Shown here in pieces: positions 54,593-64,000 of a stretch of 64,000 nt of DNA; position 1 is the stretch's first letter; every line of letters starts with the position of its first letter. The notes beneath the pieces were generated by a model, which searched no databases, had not been told where the DNA came from, and was given only the letters and a program-made list of their open reading frames with translations. Location: NCBI RefSeq assembly GCF_028009165.1, contig NW_026611614.1, positions 62,001 through 126,000 of the forward strand, given 5' to 3'. The DNA comes from Akanthomyces muscarius (lineage: Eukaryota > Ascomycota > Sordariomycetes > Hypocreales > Cordycipitaceae). The position numbers and the translations under genes were made by a program.

Positions 54593-55107
54593 ACTCCTCG
54601 AGCGGCTCCGATGCAGGTTGGTTGTTGGGCGCTTTCAATGCCTGGTCCCTTGCCGTTTCTCCTCATTTCCTCGACCTCAAAGATTCGACCCAAGCAACCA
54701 CACTGTTCTCATTAGCTGGTCCGGGTCTTATTGCCTGTGAGCTTTTCGCATGGAGTGGACGGCCGGTCCACAAAGGCGATACCTTCGTCGCGCAGGTCCC
54801 ATCTGGGTACGGCTTGGTGCGGTTCCAGGTAGTCGAAATGGCGAATGCCGAGTATAAGGAGATGATTTATGACTTTGTGGATTCCGATACAATGCTTGAG
54901 TACGAGAACCAAGTGCTTTAGGGCGACTGGCGCGAAATGGCTTCATCTGACAGCATCGTTGATCCTCCGCCGCCATATTCCGACATAGACACTCCCGAGC
55001 CGGCGCCTCCTCCCTATCTTGATGATGTGTTGGGTTTGGCGCTGAAGCCGTCTAGCTGTATCCGAAGCGGTTCTGGTACTGCTGGCCACCATGCGTCAAC
55101 GGGATGA
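54593..55107 (+). pseudogene. Hypothetical protein with PPxY motifs, one internal TAG
   Basis: The frame reads GWLLGAFNAWSL, LFSLAGPGLIACELFAWSGR, KGDTFVAQVPSGYGLVRFQV and MIYDFVDSDTMLEYENQVL. TAG at 54919-54921 follows, and the same frame continues with GDWREMASSDSI, then VDPPPPYSDIDTPEPAPPPY and a short tail. The two PPPY motifs are the kind bound by WW domains of Nedd4-type ubiquitin ligases. The TAG fits CAG before mutation. No ATG is visible upstream in this frame (TGA at about 54587), so a first exon is probably missing. The family is unknown. Confidence 0.4.
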
Positions 55108-55109
55108 CG

Positions 55110-55690
55110 GCCGCAAAGCCATGTTGCGGGCGAGCTCAAGGAAGGTTGGATGGCCGCCGGTCGGCTTGATAATGTCGCCATGCTACTATTTTGATCGAGA
55201 TAGTGAAGTAATAGCCCTCTCCATACTCCTGTTATCTGAAGCGCGTAGCTATCCACTCCATGTGATTCCCAGCAACCCTAAGTGCTCACCTGTCTGCTAT
55301 GGCTACTACATTGTTCACATCAAATACGTACATAATACAAGTCGCTGCAGATCCAAGTTTGATAAGCCTGCGTTATCGTTTCGCACCCGCACTTGTCACC
55401 TGCTGCCTACAGCGGGATAGGGACGTCAAAGTACAAACAAGCTGGTTACGGCGCGAGACAGTGTGTCCACTTCCATCATGACAAAGAAGATATCAATTCC
55501 CGAGCATCGTATCACAGCGCCAGAGCGGAACGTCAAGACTCAGGTTGCCTTCGTAGGATTTGACTATGTCTGTTTAGCCTACCACTTAGGCGACGTCGTG
55601 GCTGTGGTTGCGGCTGACGTTCGGCCTATGTGGCTGAAGGTTGCTACCCCCAAGAGTCTGCTGCATTTAAGGAGCTGTCATTCGTCACAT
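55110..55690. other. Unassigned region upstream of the dynamin-like pseudogene
   Basis: A plus frame at 55463-55705 has an ATG and a plausible N-terminal part (KKISIPEHRITAPERNVKTQ), but no known motif. It may be a decayed part of the following gene. Confidence 0.25.
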
Positions 55691-55699
55691 TCTAGCAGA

Positions 55700-56190
55700 T
55701 GGTAGAAGATCAGATCTTAAGGCGGCCCCCAGCCCTTATTCAGGATATCGAGATGGAAGAATTGTCCACCAGAGGTCAGCTCCAACATTGTGGATCACCA
55801 CGAACCAATGCGACCGAGCAGCGCCGATATCTTTCTCAAGTGAGCCGCAAGTTCATCTTTCAAATGCAGGCAGCTGTTGATGGAGTATACAGTGACTCTT
55901 TGTTTGAAAGTGCCAGAAGTGGTGAATGATACCGCACACGGCTGCGAGCCCGAGTGCAAAAACACGTTGTCGAGCTTCGGTGAGACTATGAGGCAGCAGG
56001 GGAGGCGCAAGATAATTGTGGACGCCACTTCCGAGGAGCAAGAGCTAGCGACGAACGAGATATCGCGTTCTCATTTTATCGACTTGGCCAAGGAACGAAT
56101 TCGACGAAGTACAGGCCGCGAATTGCCGGGCACATTCAAACCTGTGGTCATCGGCGAACTCTTTGTCGAGCAATCCAGTTTCATATGTAC
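55700..56190 (+). pseudogene. Dynamin-like GTPase, stalk-region fragment, decayed
   Basis: The frame reads EQRRYLSQVSRKFIFQMQAA then VDGVYSDSLFESARSGE, a TGA at 55927-55929 and YRTRLRARVQ. One extra A in an A-run then shifts the frame to NTLSSFGETMRQQG, RSHFIDLAKERIRRSTGREL and PGTFKPVVIGELFVEQS. This is the well-known fungal dynamin/Mx-type middle region ('RGRELPGTFNP..IGELF.EQS'). The N-terminal GTP-binding domain and the C-terminal GED are absent. The gene is cut at about 56190, where the Tc1/mariner remnant region begins on the opposite strand. Confidence 0.65.
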
Positions 56191-56319
56191 CAGATCGTAA
56201 TTCGCTGGAAGCTTTTTCCGGGCAATCCATGTCGACATCGATCTGCATGATACGCAAGCCATTGTATGAATGAGCAAGTAGAAATCTGTCTGTTCATGCT
56301 TGCCCAAAGGCTGCGAGGA

Positions 56320-56530
56320 ACGGCGGCAAGAACACGCCCCGCCTCGCGCCAGACCGTGGCAGCCTGACACAATTCGTACGCTGGGCTTCCTTCTGGAGAG
56401 TGTATTTGATCGTGCTGAGAGGAACCTCTGGGTGTTGCTTATGTACCCGTTTGGCGCCCCAGCCGATAGCGCGTAGCTCACACAGCCGGGCTCGAGTCTG
56501 TGGCGAGAGCTCCTTGCCTCGAGGCATCTT
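56320..56530 (-). mobile_element. Tc1/mariner-type transposase, N-terminal HTH remnant
   Basis: From ATG 56527 the frame reads MPRGKELSPQTRARLCELRA, IGWGAKRVHKQHPEVPLST and IKYTLQKEA...RLPRSG, the paired HTH domain of fungal Tc1/mariner transposases. After about 65 residues the frame leaves the family before the DDE catalytic part. The 5' side (56560-56625) has AACCTTCCT and AGGAAGGTT as a short inverted pair, probably part of the terminal repeat. The element is inactive and follows immediately on the broken dynamin-like gene. Confidence 0.65.
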
Positions 56531-56734
56531 GAAGGTGTTGATAGAATACAAAAAAAGGGGTAACCTTCCTGACTAAAAGCGGCCTCTTAGGTTGTGCCGG
56601 CAACGTCCTAAGTAGGAAGGTTTGTTGTGTGGTGACCTGGCAGACGTTGAATACTTGTTGCCAGCCACTGTGTATATTTATTAAACTCGTAGATAGGTGC
56701 TAATGGCAACAGAAAAACGTTACTCTGTAGCCTA

Positions 56735-57847
56735 CTATATCTCCCTGTTTAGGTGCCGACGGCCTTGTTTGCGTTCATACCTCAATTTCTTCCTCTTGCG
56801 CTCTTGCCGGCAGCTTGCGACTACGTCATCGACTAGCTTTCTTTTTGCCGTTGTGTACATTAATAGTAGATCTTCAATTTCGGCTTCCCCATTCTTCTCG
56901 GCCATGTGCATTGACTCTGTAAGAGTATTCTCGCTCGTAAATCCAAGCAGTTGCTCAACCAATTCCAGTTCACCGCATGCTGCAGCACATGCACACAAAG
57001 TATGGATTTCCCGTCCACCGTCTTTGCAGCGATGACTGCCGAAAACATGCCCAGCACTGCTTTCCTCTAAAAGATCTTCCACCAGAAAACGCGAGCCATG
57101 TGCCCAAAGTAATGAAATAGCATCAAATGATCCGGCCTCCAAAGCAATACTAATTGCCGTCAATGACTGGTCATCTTGGGCTTGCTTGTCGACCCGCCCA
57201 TCATCGAGAAGGGCTTGTATCGCTGCGACATGGCGATTTTCAGCGGCCAAATGTAAGGCTGTCCGACCGCAGTTGTCTGTTGCGTTGACATCGATGTTTT
57301 CCGAGGCGAGCAGCATCTGAAGGATCTCGAGATCTTCCCGTTTACAGGCTTCAAAGATTGGCAGACCGTAGTCGAAGCCTCGAACACCGTTGACTTCGAT
57401 GTCATCGCGCTCGAGTAACTTTTGCACCACTTCTGTCTTGCCTTCGGCTATTGCCAGAGTAAGAGGCGTCCATTTCTCCTCGTTTCGCACGCTCAGGTCA
57501 ATCCCGCGACTGTCAATGAGTGCCAATGCAATTTCATCTTTACCACACTCGATCGCATATAGAAGTGCGGCGCCATAGTCAGCCTGAGACTCAGGCGTAC
57601 GAATTTCGTTGCTTTGTAGAGCTTTGATGTCCTGCGCGCGCTCACGTTCAATCAAATCATGGAGATGATACCTGGCAGTTCTTTCCGTATTTCGTCGCAA
57701 AAGGTCGTTCCGCAGATATCCGCGCATTGTACGGCTCGCTTGACACAGCTCGCTCGCAGCTTTCATCGGCAGGAGCCGAGAGATTTCCAACCATAGCTCA
57801 GCTGGAAGAGCAGGGGGTCTCACCTCTACCGCCATCGGTTGCGACAC
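56735..57847 (-). CDS. F-box and ankyrin-repeat protein, intact
   Basis: An intact 370-residue frame starts at ATG 57847. Residues 13-52 are an F-box-like motif (LPAELWLEISRLLPMKAASE). Residues about 88-300 hold six ankyrin repeats, the clearest being KWTPLTLAIAEGKTEVVQKL and GRTALHLAAENRHVAAIQAL, followed by helical repeats to about 330. The C-terminus is a strongly basic tail (RQERKRKKLRYERKQGRRHL), a likely nuclear signal. F-box proteins couple substrates to SCF ubiquitin ligases, and the ankyrin array would bind the substrate. Such genes are numerous and fast-evolving in fungi. It lies about 210 bases from the Tc1/mariner remnant. Confidence 0.75.
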   Translation of the reverse strand: MSQPMAVEVRPPALPAELWLEISRLLPMKAASELCQASRTMRGYLRNDLLRRNTERTARYHLHDLIERERAQDIKALQSNEIRTPESQADYGAALLYAIECGKDEIALALIDSRGIDLSVRNEEKWTPLTLAIAEGKTEVVQKLLERDDIEVNGVRGFDYGLPIFEACKREDLEILQMLLASENIDVNATDNCGRTALHLAAENRHVAAIQALLDDGRVDKQAQDDQSLTAISIALEAGSFDAISLLWAHGSRFLVEDLLEESSAGHVFGSHRCKDGGREIHTLCACAAACGELELVEQLLGFTSENTLTESMHMAEKNGEAEIEDLLLMYTTAKRKLVDDVVASCRQERKRKKLRYERKQGRRHLNREI

Positions 57848-57959
57848 AGGTGTTCTCTTTTAGCAAGCCTCGGCCTTTGTTGTCTTATTCTTTGTCGTTA
57901 GGGAATAAGAAAAAAATCGGTGTTGGTTGGGATGAACTCCTAGATGTGCAAAGATGAAA

Positions 57960-59940
57960 AGGGGATCAGGCATCCTGCTCCGTGGTCGTGGTTACACATA
58001 ACCTGACCGAGCTCCACCAAGTTAACCTGACCAATAAGAACAGAAGAATGATTAGTACTCAATATACAGAATACAAAATATACAAGTGAGCGCGATTAAA
58101 AAAGTTTCGGTTCTACCTCGGGCTGGCCTGACGCAACGCACCTAGAGCATTTATGTCTGATCGTATAACTCTCGCTGCATTATGATCATACAATGAGATT
58201 AATGGTGAAGCTTCATTGCCCGACATTCAAATTCCCCACAGCCACGATAGTCTGCTATGACACGATATCGGCGTAGTCAGGCTGCGCAAAGTGCCTGCGA
58301 GTGGGCCCAGACTTTGTTAGATTGGCCACAAGCTGCACGATGATTTGACGCTAAAATATGCGGATATGAAGGAAGCCGGTTAAAGCGATACCCCGCTACA
58401 GTGATTAGGGCGTAGGGTAGTGAACGAGATTAAGACGAAGCAGAGCAACAAACAATAGAATCATCAGATTTGCTTAATAAGTTGCTACACAGATCTTGTC
58501 TTAAATTAACTACACTCCCGCGTATCTAACAGACTTCAGGGGCATTCCGATCGGGTAAGACGGGGAGTACATGGACGGGCTGAATCGAATGTATTGCTAC
58601 GACCGAGGGCTCACAGGCAGCGCAGGCTCAATTTACAAGACGTAGTTAGCAATTAACGTCCGGGTGGCGCGCAGACTTGAATGTAACAGTCCGCTGACTC
58701 AGCATACCTAGCCACTATAGGGCCTTGATGACTCAGCCTCGTGCCAGCACCGAACCCCTCACTGTTCGGCCACGAGAGGGCTTCTAGGCTATAAGCTTAG
58801 TTATTTTGCGCAAGCAGTAGCTAGATTCCATCAATAAGACCGCCTTCTCTGTGCCTCACGCCCTGCCGGGTTATCTAAGTGAATAAACGTTACATTGAAA
58901 TCGCAGGTGTAGGGCAGTCACTGCACCAGGTCAGCTGTGAAGATAGGCAGCAGCTATACCGGATCAGTCGTCCTGCGAAGGCCTGTATCAGTGTCACTGC
59001 GCTGAGCGTTGTAGGCGCAAATAATAAAGCACCCCATAGTACTACACGAATACACTAATACTTAACTGATAACGTGAAATCGCGGTTCTTGTTAGTGTTC
59101 GATACTTGTAATAACTAGAACGTTGCTATCCGTATCGGCCGCCAGAGCTACTGTGGTCTTGCATCATTGCTCATCAAATGATGCAAGATAATAAAGCCAT
59201 CACAGGCGCTGCAAACTGCGATTTGATCGACCTGCATCTGCGGACGGAAGTTGAGGGACTCGATCGTGCCGGCAATGAGGAGACTGATGTTAGAAATGAT
59301 GATGAAATTAATGATTAGGAAGTTGGCGACGATGGTGTAGATGACAATAGAAGCAAACCTCCAATCGACTTCAATATAGGGCTGTACTACGCAACTGGTA
59401 GCGTTTTGGGATCTGCCATGTCTGAAGCGCAGAAAAGGCTGATACTCGCGTTTCTCCTAGACAGACCGAAACAGCGATGCTCTTCCAGATCATCCATTCG
59501 GTGCTCAACTTCAACCCAGATCCAGGAGCAACCGCCCTCAACGCTCGACGAAGTTCGCAGCACGGTTTGGCGCGCTCGTCGCCATATGATAAACTCCTCA
59601 ACCTGCAAAACCATGGCGGCCGCGCAATCAAGCGTGCCGCCATTTGCACTGTGCTGCATTTGGGCGATGCGGTCATTCAGCATCGCGGAAAAATGTCACA
59701 GCCCATGACGATACGTATCGCGAGGGTCTGGTGGTGGTGGTTGAAAGCCGCTTGATTGAATGAAGTGATCTGGATCTGCAGTGGAGGATCTAAGTTAGCT
59801 AAGAGTGGACCTATCGTGGATTTGGGCCAATAGGAGCCCTGTATTCAGTGACTGCAGCTGGTGGCTGCAACAGCGATAATATGGAACGCTAAGTGTTGGT
59901 TCAGATAGGCACGTATTAATACGATAGTTGGTGATAGAAT
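57960..59940. other. Long AT-rich stretch without a supported gene
   Basis: 57960-59150 has only short frames on both strands. A hairpin (CTTGCATCATT / AATGATGCAAG) lies at 59158-59187. 59371-59755 has overlapping plus and minus frames of about 90-100 codons, one reading KLLNLQNHGGRAIKRAAICT; I cannot choose between them. Confidence 0.35.
59158..59187. repeat. 11-bp stem hairpin
   Basis: CTTGCATCATT and its exact reverse complement are separated by eight bases in non-coding DNA. Confidence 0.65.
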
Positions 59941-59952
59941 AGGTTGATTCAT

Positions 59953-60111
59953 GGTGTTGCTAGTCTATGGTACAATACTCGTTTGTGGCCTCCCAAAGCT
60001 CTGTGGAAGCCATCGTACAAAAGGGGGTCTATCACCCATTTACGCCAATCAGAGGGCCCCATTCCTCGCCTCAGCCAGCAGCTGCCACCTGACGTTGGGC
60101 AGGCTGCAACA
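59953..60111 (+). repeat. 159-bp dispersed repeat, copy 2
   Basis: It matches 36064-36222 in inverted orientation with the same sharp ends, differing mainly at scattered single bases. The same A-box-like and B-box-like words are present near the 5' end. Two copies of identical length 24 kb apart argue for a mobile short element rather than a fragment duplicated by recombination. Confidence 0.6.
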
Positions 60112-60119
60112 CTAAGCCT

Positions 60120-61310
60120 TCCTCCGTTTCCGCATTCGCTGATGCTCGTGCACACATTTGGCAGCCGGTAATGGCGGAGGATCAAGGCTCAGCAAAACGT
60201 TGAGCTAAAGTAGTATCAGTATACCTAAGTTCACGAGTTCTAAGCAGAACAGACTGATAATCCAATAAGCATTCGCTCCTCTACCTTCTTATCAAATGAG
60301 TCACATGAAAACCCAGCGCCCGGGAGACGGCGACGGCGGAGGGACTGACAACGGTCATGTTGCTTCGGATTAGCCAGTGCAAGAGATAATAGGCGATGAG
60401 ATAATAGAAGGGTAGTAGTACTTTTGGGTCATGTGGGAGCCGTCTCTTGGTGGATGCTAGAGGGGCGAAGCGGTTGATCGAAGACTGGGAGTCTCGCAAA
60501 GCAAAAACCTGAAAACGCTCTGTGAAACGAATTGAACGTCAAACAGGGAGAAAGTCTGGCAAGGCGAGCACAGAACTCTAGGAAGTTACTGAATCTGATT
60601 TTGCCCTTTAAAATACCACGTCCGCTCATATTCTTAGCACCCACTTTGTGAACAATGCACCAAGGACCGACCACAGGCCGACCTACCTACCAAATGGGAC
60701 ACATCTATCATGAGAGGCATCAAAACTAGATATCGTCTTTTAGAGGTCGCCGTCAACCTTCTCTGCCACAGAAGCTACGAGGAACGATGCAGCCGTGGCT
60801 GATGTACAAGGAAGGAATTCTTTCGGTGGTGCTGTATCGCGGTCTCTCTCTCCTTTGGGCTTCCTTTTTGCACTGCCCGCGACTTTGTCACGAATTAGAT
60901 TTCAAGAAGAGACTGAAAGCTAACCTGGGTCTTCGCCTCCCATTCGTGGCTACCACTTACTTGATCTGCGCGCCTCCATGCGGACACAGCTGGGCAGTTG
61001 ACTGGGCTTATGTGATCGAATGCAAGCCAACAGAAAACTCTTATGCGCATTGGTGGTATTTGATAAGATACAACCTTTCACAAACTCCGTCTTCTCCTAC
61101 AACGATTCGAAATGCATTGAGCTGGTCAGCTCTGGTGAAAACCCGGCTTCGCGCATATAAAGGATGAATGCACAAGACGTAACAAGAACATGAATTGTGC
61201 GCCTCGCGTCAGGTAGGTCTACTTCATGAGAAGACTGTAGGTGATTAGAGTCGCTTTCCTGCATCTATATGACTATCTTACTGTATAGGTTGTAGTGAGC
61301 TTCTTTGCAC
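60120..61310. other. Intergenic, no firm gene
   Basis: A plus frame at 60787-61167 (126 codons, ATG) contains DWAYVIECKPTENSYAHWW, which may be coding, but it is isolated and unrecognised. The remaining frames are short. Confidence 0.3.
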
Positions 61311-61315
61311 ACTCC

Positions 61316-61446
61316 GCGTGCCTTTTAAGCGTCTGCGTGCCTTTTTAGCGTCCGCGTGCCTCTTTAGTGTCCGCGTGCCTTTTTAGCGTCCGCGTGCCCT
61401 TTTAGTGTCTGCGTGCCTTTTTAGTGTCTGCGTGCCTTCTCATCCG
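61316..61446 (+). repeat. 19-bp minisatellite, six full units plus a partial
   Basis: The unit is close to GCGTGCCTTTTTAGCGTCC. Six 19-bp copies run from 61316 to 61429, and a partial copy follows. Units differ by one to three bases, mostly C/T exchanges. The array is not coding. Confidence 0.8.
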
Positions 61447-61449
61447 TTT

Positions 61450-62220
61450 CCTGCTCGCGCACCTATTTAATAGACCCTATTATATATGTCTATAGTGAAA
61501 CCTACTAGTATCTAAGTTTCAAAACCCACAGAAAGCTCCCATACAAGCGATACTATCGAACTTGGGTTAGCTAAGCATCCCATACTATAGCACTTGGCTT
61601 GCGCGCTGCTCTTCATCGCCGTCGGCAACGGTAGCTGGGGAAGTGGCGGTTGTTGAAGTTGTGGCTGCCTTTCAGCGATGCTGCCACCGCGACACCCCTG
61701 ATCCCATGTGTCTGTAAGCGTGGAATGATCATTATAGTTCAAATTCTGTAGAGCTGGGAAGCGTCCTGGAACGGTGGCGAGTTACAAAAGGTTACAGTCA
61801 CGAGACGCCAATCTCGGCGGCGGCGGATTCTTTGCGGTACGGGGGCTTGTGCATCCAGACCCTGCGAGGCGGCGACCTGCGTACCTCGTACCGCCAAGGG
61901 TGCCACCGAACATCAACCCTCAAGGTACGAAATCTGCTTGGCATAAATTAATAGGGTTGCATAGGTAATGCGTAACTTGAGCATAATTGTGTTCTGCATC
62001 ATGTATCTGTTCTAAGTAAAGCCCGCGATCATAAGCCATGTTCATCGCCATTCTGTTTTAGGTTGAGGTGCGGCGGCCCAGACCACTCGGCAAGCCTGCT
62101 CCCGCTGATGACCAAGCATAGCAGACAGAGACATTGCCAGTAGTCGGAGCGTCGGCCAGAGAGACTGTCTGAGGAGGAAGCAAAGTTGCTGATGAACAAG
62201 ATCTCTTGTCAGGTTTGGTC
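61450..62220. other. Intergenic, possible short exon at 61774-61968
   Basis: A plus frame reads a Gly-rich then Pro/Arg-rich segment (GGGGFFAVRGL, YLVPPRVPPNINPQG) that looks protein-like and ends at a GTACGA donor-like site. No partner exon was found. Confidence 0.25.
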
Positions 62221-62225
62221 CTGAA

Positions 62226-63236
62226 TCACACGTAGCCAGTTAGCTTCCTTCCATACAAGTCGCATCCATGTTCTTCCGCGCTTACATTGTTCAGTAGGCG
62301 CGTCAGAAATTGCTTCATATTTTCAAGCGATTGCTTCGCATCTTCGCCGCCATCGTCTTTAAATCTGTGAAGCAGCTCGTGGATTGTGACGAGGATCTCG
62401 TTCACGTCCACGTCAGCAGGATTTTCTTCATCGAGGAGTTTGCTACAGCGAATTCCTATGAGATTGCAGGCAATGGTGAAGGCTTTTTGATCGTTCTCTG
62501 GCACAACCAGCAGCAACCAGTTATAACCCTCCGTACACCAAGCCGTACTCCTTTCCCAATTTCGCAAATATTGGTAGCAAAGACCAATAATATTCGCAGC
62601 TTTAGCAGCGTACCTTACGCTATCAAGAGTGAACCGTTCCATATTGCGTGCCTCACGCAAACATGCCAAACCCTTTTCGATCGCAGCATATACCTTTTGA
62701 TGATGAAGGTAGACTCCAGCCTGCTGATGAAATGCGATTGTCTTCGCAAAGGGAGTTGTTGCAATTTCGTTCAACTTCTCAACACACACATAGGCTCCTT
62801 CCCCGTCAGATCTGGACAGGTAGATATTGCACAGCTGCATGTAACATTCGACTTTCGTGTCCATAGCGAGTTTGCAATCGCGATCTCCAAAAACGGAGAG
62901 AATTTCCTTGTATTTTCGTTCGCGATATGGGGATTCAGGCTCCTGCGCAATGCGCAGAAGGAGTAGTCTGGTCATGTCCGCATTATGAGGCTGATGCGGG
63001 CCCAGAGTTTGACCGAGTTCTGCGATAGCATCATCCATTGCTTGCAAGCGTTCCCAAGGAGGCAACAGAGGCACCGTCCACATTGTTGTGCGTGCGTTAA
63101 CCTCTGATTTAGACGTGTGCTCCCAGTCGGCCAGCCGGGCGTTCCTGAGATCCAGGAGTGTGCCACCCTCGACTTTACGAAGTTCTCTCATGGCTTCTAG
63201 GCATCGGTCGGCTTCAAATAAAATATCCGCAGACAT
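62226..63236 (-). CDS. TPR-like helical repeat protein, intact
   Basis: An intact 336-residue frame starts at ATG 63236. The whole protein is helical with repeats in the size range of TPR motifs. Examples are YMQLCNIYLSRSDGEGAYVC, QAGVYLHHQKVYAAIEKGLA and AANIIGLCYQYLRNWERSTA. The last two carry the A/G-x-Y spacing of TPR helices. No effector or catalytic domain is attached. The single-domain architecture, like the C-terminal sensor arrays of fungal NLR or MalT-like proteins, would fit a scaffold or sensor, but nothing direct supports it. There is no signal peptide. The last residues extend past the helical region into a short tail. Confidence 0.65.
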   Translation of the reverse strand: MSADILFEADRCLEAMRELRKVEGGTLLDLRNARLADWEHTSKSEVNARTTMWTVPLLPPWERLQAMDDAIAELGQTLGPHQPHNADMTRLLLLRIAQEPESPYRERKYKEILSVFGDRDCKLAMDTKVECYMQLCNIYLSRSDGEGAYVCVEKLNEIATTPFAKTIAFHQQAGVYLHHQKVYAAIEKGLACLREARNMERFTLDSVRYAAKAANIIGLCYQYLRNWERSTAWCTEGYNWLLLVVPENDQKAFTIACNLIGIRCSKLLDEENPADVDVNEILVTIHELLHRFKDDGGEDAKQSLENMKQFLTRLLNNVSAEEHGCDLYGRKLTGYV

Positions 63237-63244
63237 GATGGTCG

Positions 63245-64000
63245 ATGAAAGACGTTAGATCGGTTGCTTCAAGGGAATGGCAAGACGTGGAGTACTTATT
63301 TGACTCCGGTACGAGTACGGGCTGCTGTCAATTGTCGGTGAACAACTTGGTGGCTCGCTGCGGCCACCATCGACCAACCTGGCTTGAACGAGTGCGGACG
63401 TGGCACTGACCTTCAGTTGTGCCCAACACTTTGGGCATAATGCGAAAACTGGATCTTGGACCTACCTCATTCTATTTCACCGCCCCAGGGCGAAATGTGC
63501 AGGCAAAGGCAATTCTTCTTCGACGCGCCACCGGCGTCCAAGGGTGACCCTGCAAGTTGTCGCAGACGAGGAAGAAGCCCGTCATGGGCTTCATGCACCA
63601 TTGTTTGCTGGTCAATTCAAAAAGGCGTGCGGCATGAGCCGAAGTCTTTTGGAAGCGACACTCACTACCCGTTGGCGATGGAATGTGAAGCGGCTGGCAT
63701 TGTGCTGGTCTACATCCTCGCCAACCAGATCCGCCTCTACACAATATATACAGTCAAGACAGCTACACTGCTTCGTTTCGATAGTATAGATCGGGAAACT
63801 ATGACATAACCCATGAAAGGCCCGAAAGAATATTACTCGAATGGCTGCCCGACTAGTCCTGCGGCCATCGTGGCCAGTGAATAGCGCACGAGCACACTAC
63901 CACTATAGCTGCCAGCCTATGTCCAACGCGGCACTGATGGGCATGAGTTTTATGCACGCACGCCACACGGATTCATCGTTTCCGGTGCGGTGAAGGATAG
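63245..64000. other. Window end, no firm gene
   Basis: Overlapping frames at 63400-63789 and 63456-63809 (plus) and 63472-63744 (minus) compete, and none has recognisable motifs. A gene continuing beyond the window cannot be excluded. Confidence 0.3.

Noticed and set aside
57780..57830. A tRNA-like stretch (ATAGCTCAGCTGGAAGAGCA)
   Set aside because: It lies inside the N-terminal coding part of the intact F-box/ankyrin gene and lacks a matching acceptor stem and T-arm.

Overview
The window is eukaryotic and almost certainly from a filamentous ascomycete (Pezizomycotina, probably Sordariomycetes/Hypocreales-like). The evidence is short 45-65 nt introns with GTxxGT donors, CTAAC/CTGAC-type branch sites and CAG/TAG acceptors, and protein families that are largely fungal: OrsD-type fingers, telomere-linked RecQ-like helicases (TLH), FTA2-like kinases, DUF7587-like proteins, SRR1-like, BAH-PHD, F-box/ankyrin and Tad-type LINE ORF1. 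Family names come from motif recognition; no search was run.

The gene content is that of an accessory, repeat-rich, possibly subtelomeric compartment. Short intact genes alternate with gene wrecks. Many wrecks are open over their whole length except for one or a few in-frame TAG, TAA or TGA codons. Most of these fit CAG, CAA or CGA changed by C-to-T, the pattern left by repeat-induced point mutation (RIP) or cytosine deamination. Some also carry single-base frameshifts.

Layout. 0-7 kb: SRR1-like, F-box-like and conserved-fungal pseudogenes. 7.3-10.5 kb: an intact two-exon DUF7587-like gene and an intact two-exon helical protein. 13.5-15 kb: hairpins, a possible MITE and a 21-bp minisatellite. 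15-18.2 kb: two intact genes, a tail-anchored helical protein with a HEPN-like motif and a tandem chromodomain-like protein. 18.4-25 kb: a decayed JmjC gene and a decayed OrsD/TLH block. 26-31 kb: five small to medium intact genes. 32.9-38.4 kb: decayed GATA-type, C2H2 and DUF7587-like genes plus a short dispersed repeat. 38.8-43.8 kb: a chimera of at least three TLH helicase pieces, one inverted. 44-46.2 kb: an ankyrin fragment and a LINE ORF1. 48.5-50.7 kb: a decayed acidic-tail protein, a BAH-PHD pseudogene and a pogo/Fot1-like C-terminus. 51.3-52.3 kb: an intact FTA2-like kinase gene. 55.7-56.6 kb: a dynamin-like pseudogene cut by a Tc1/mariner remnant. 56.7-57.8 kb: an intact F-box/ankyrin gene. 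59.9 kb: the second copy of the dispersed repeat. 61.3 kb: a 19-bp minisatellite. 62.2-63.2 kb: an intact TPR-like gene.

I see no operon, CRISPR array, rRNA, tRNA or telomere array, and no clear metabolic pathway. The most unusual material is the layered TLH/OrsD/recombinase-like wreckage at 19.5-25 kb and 38.8-43.8 kb, and the contrast between intact genes and single-stop genes.
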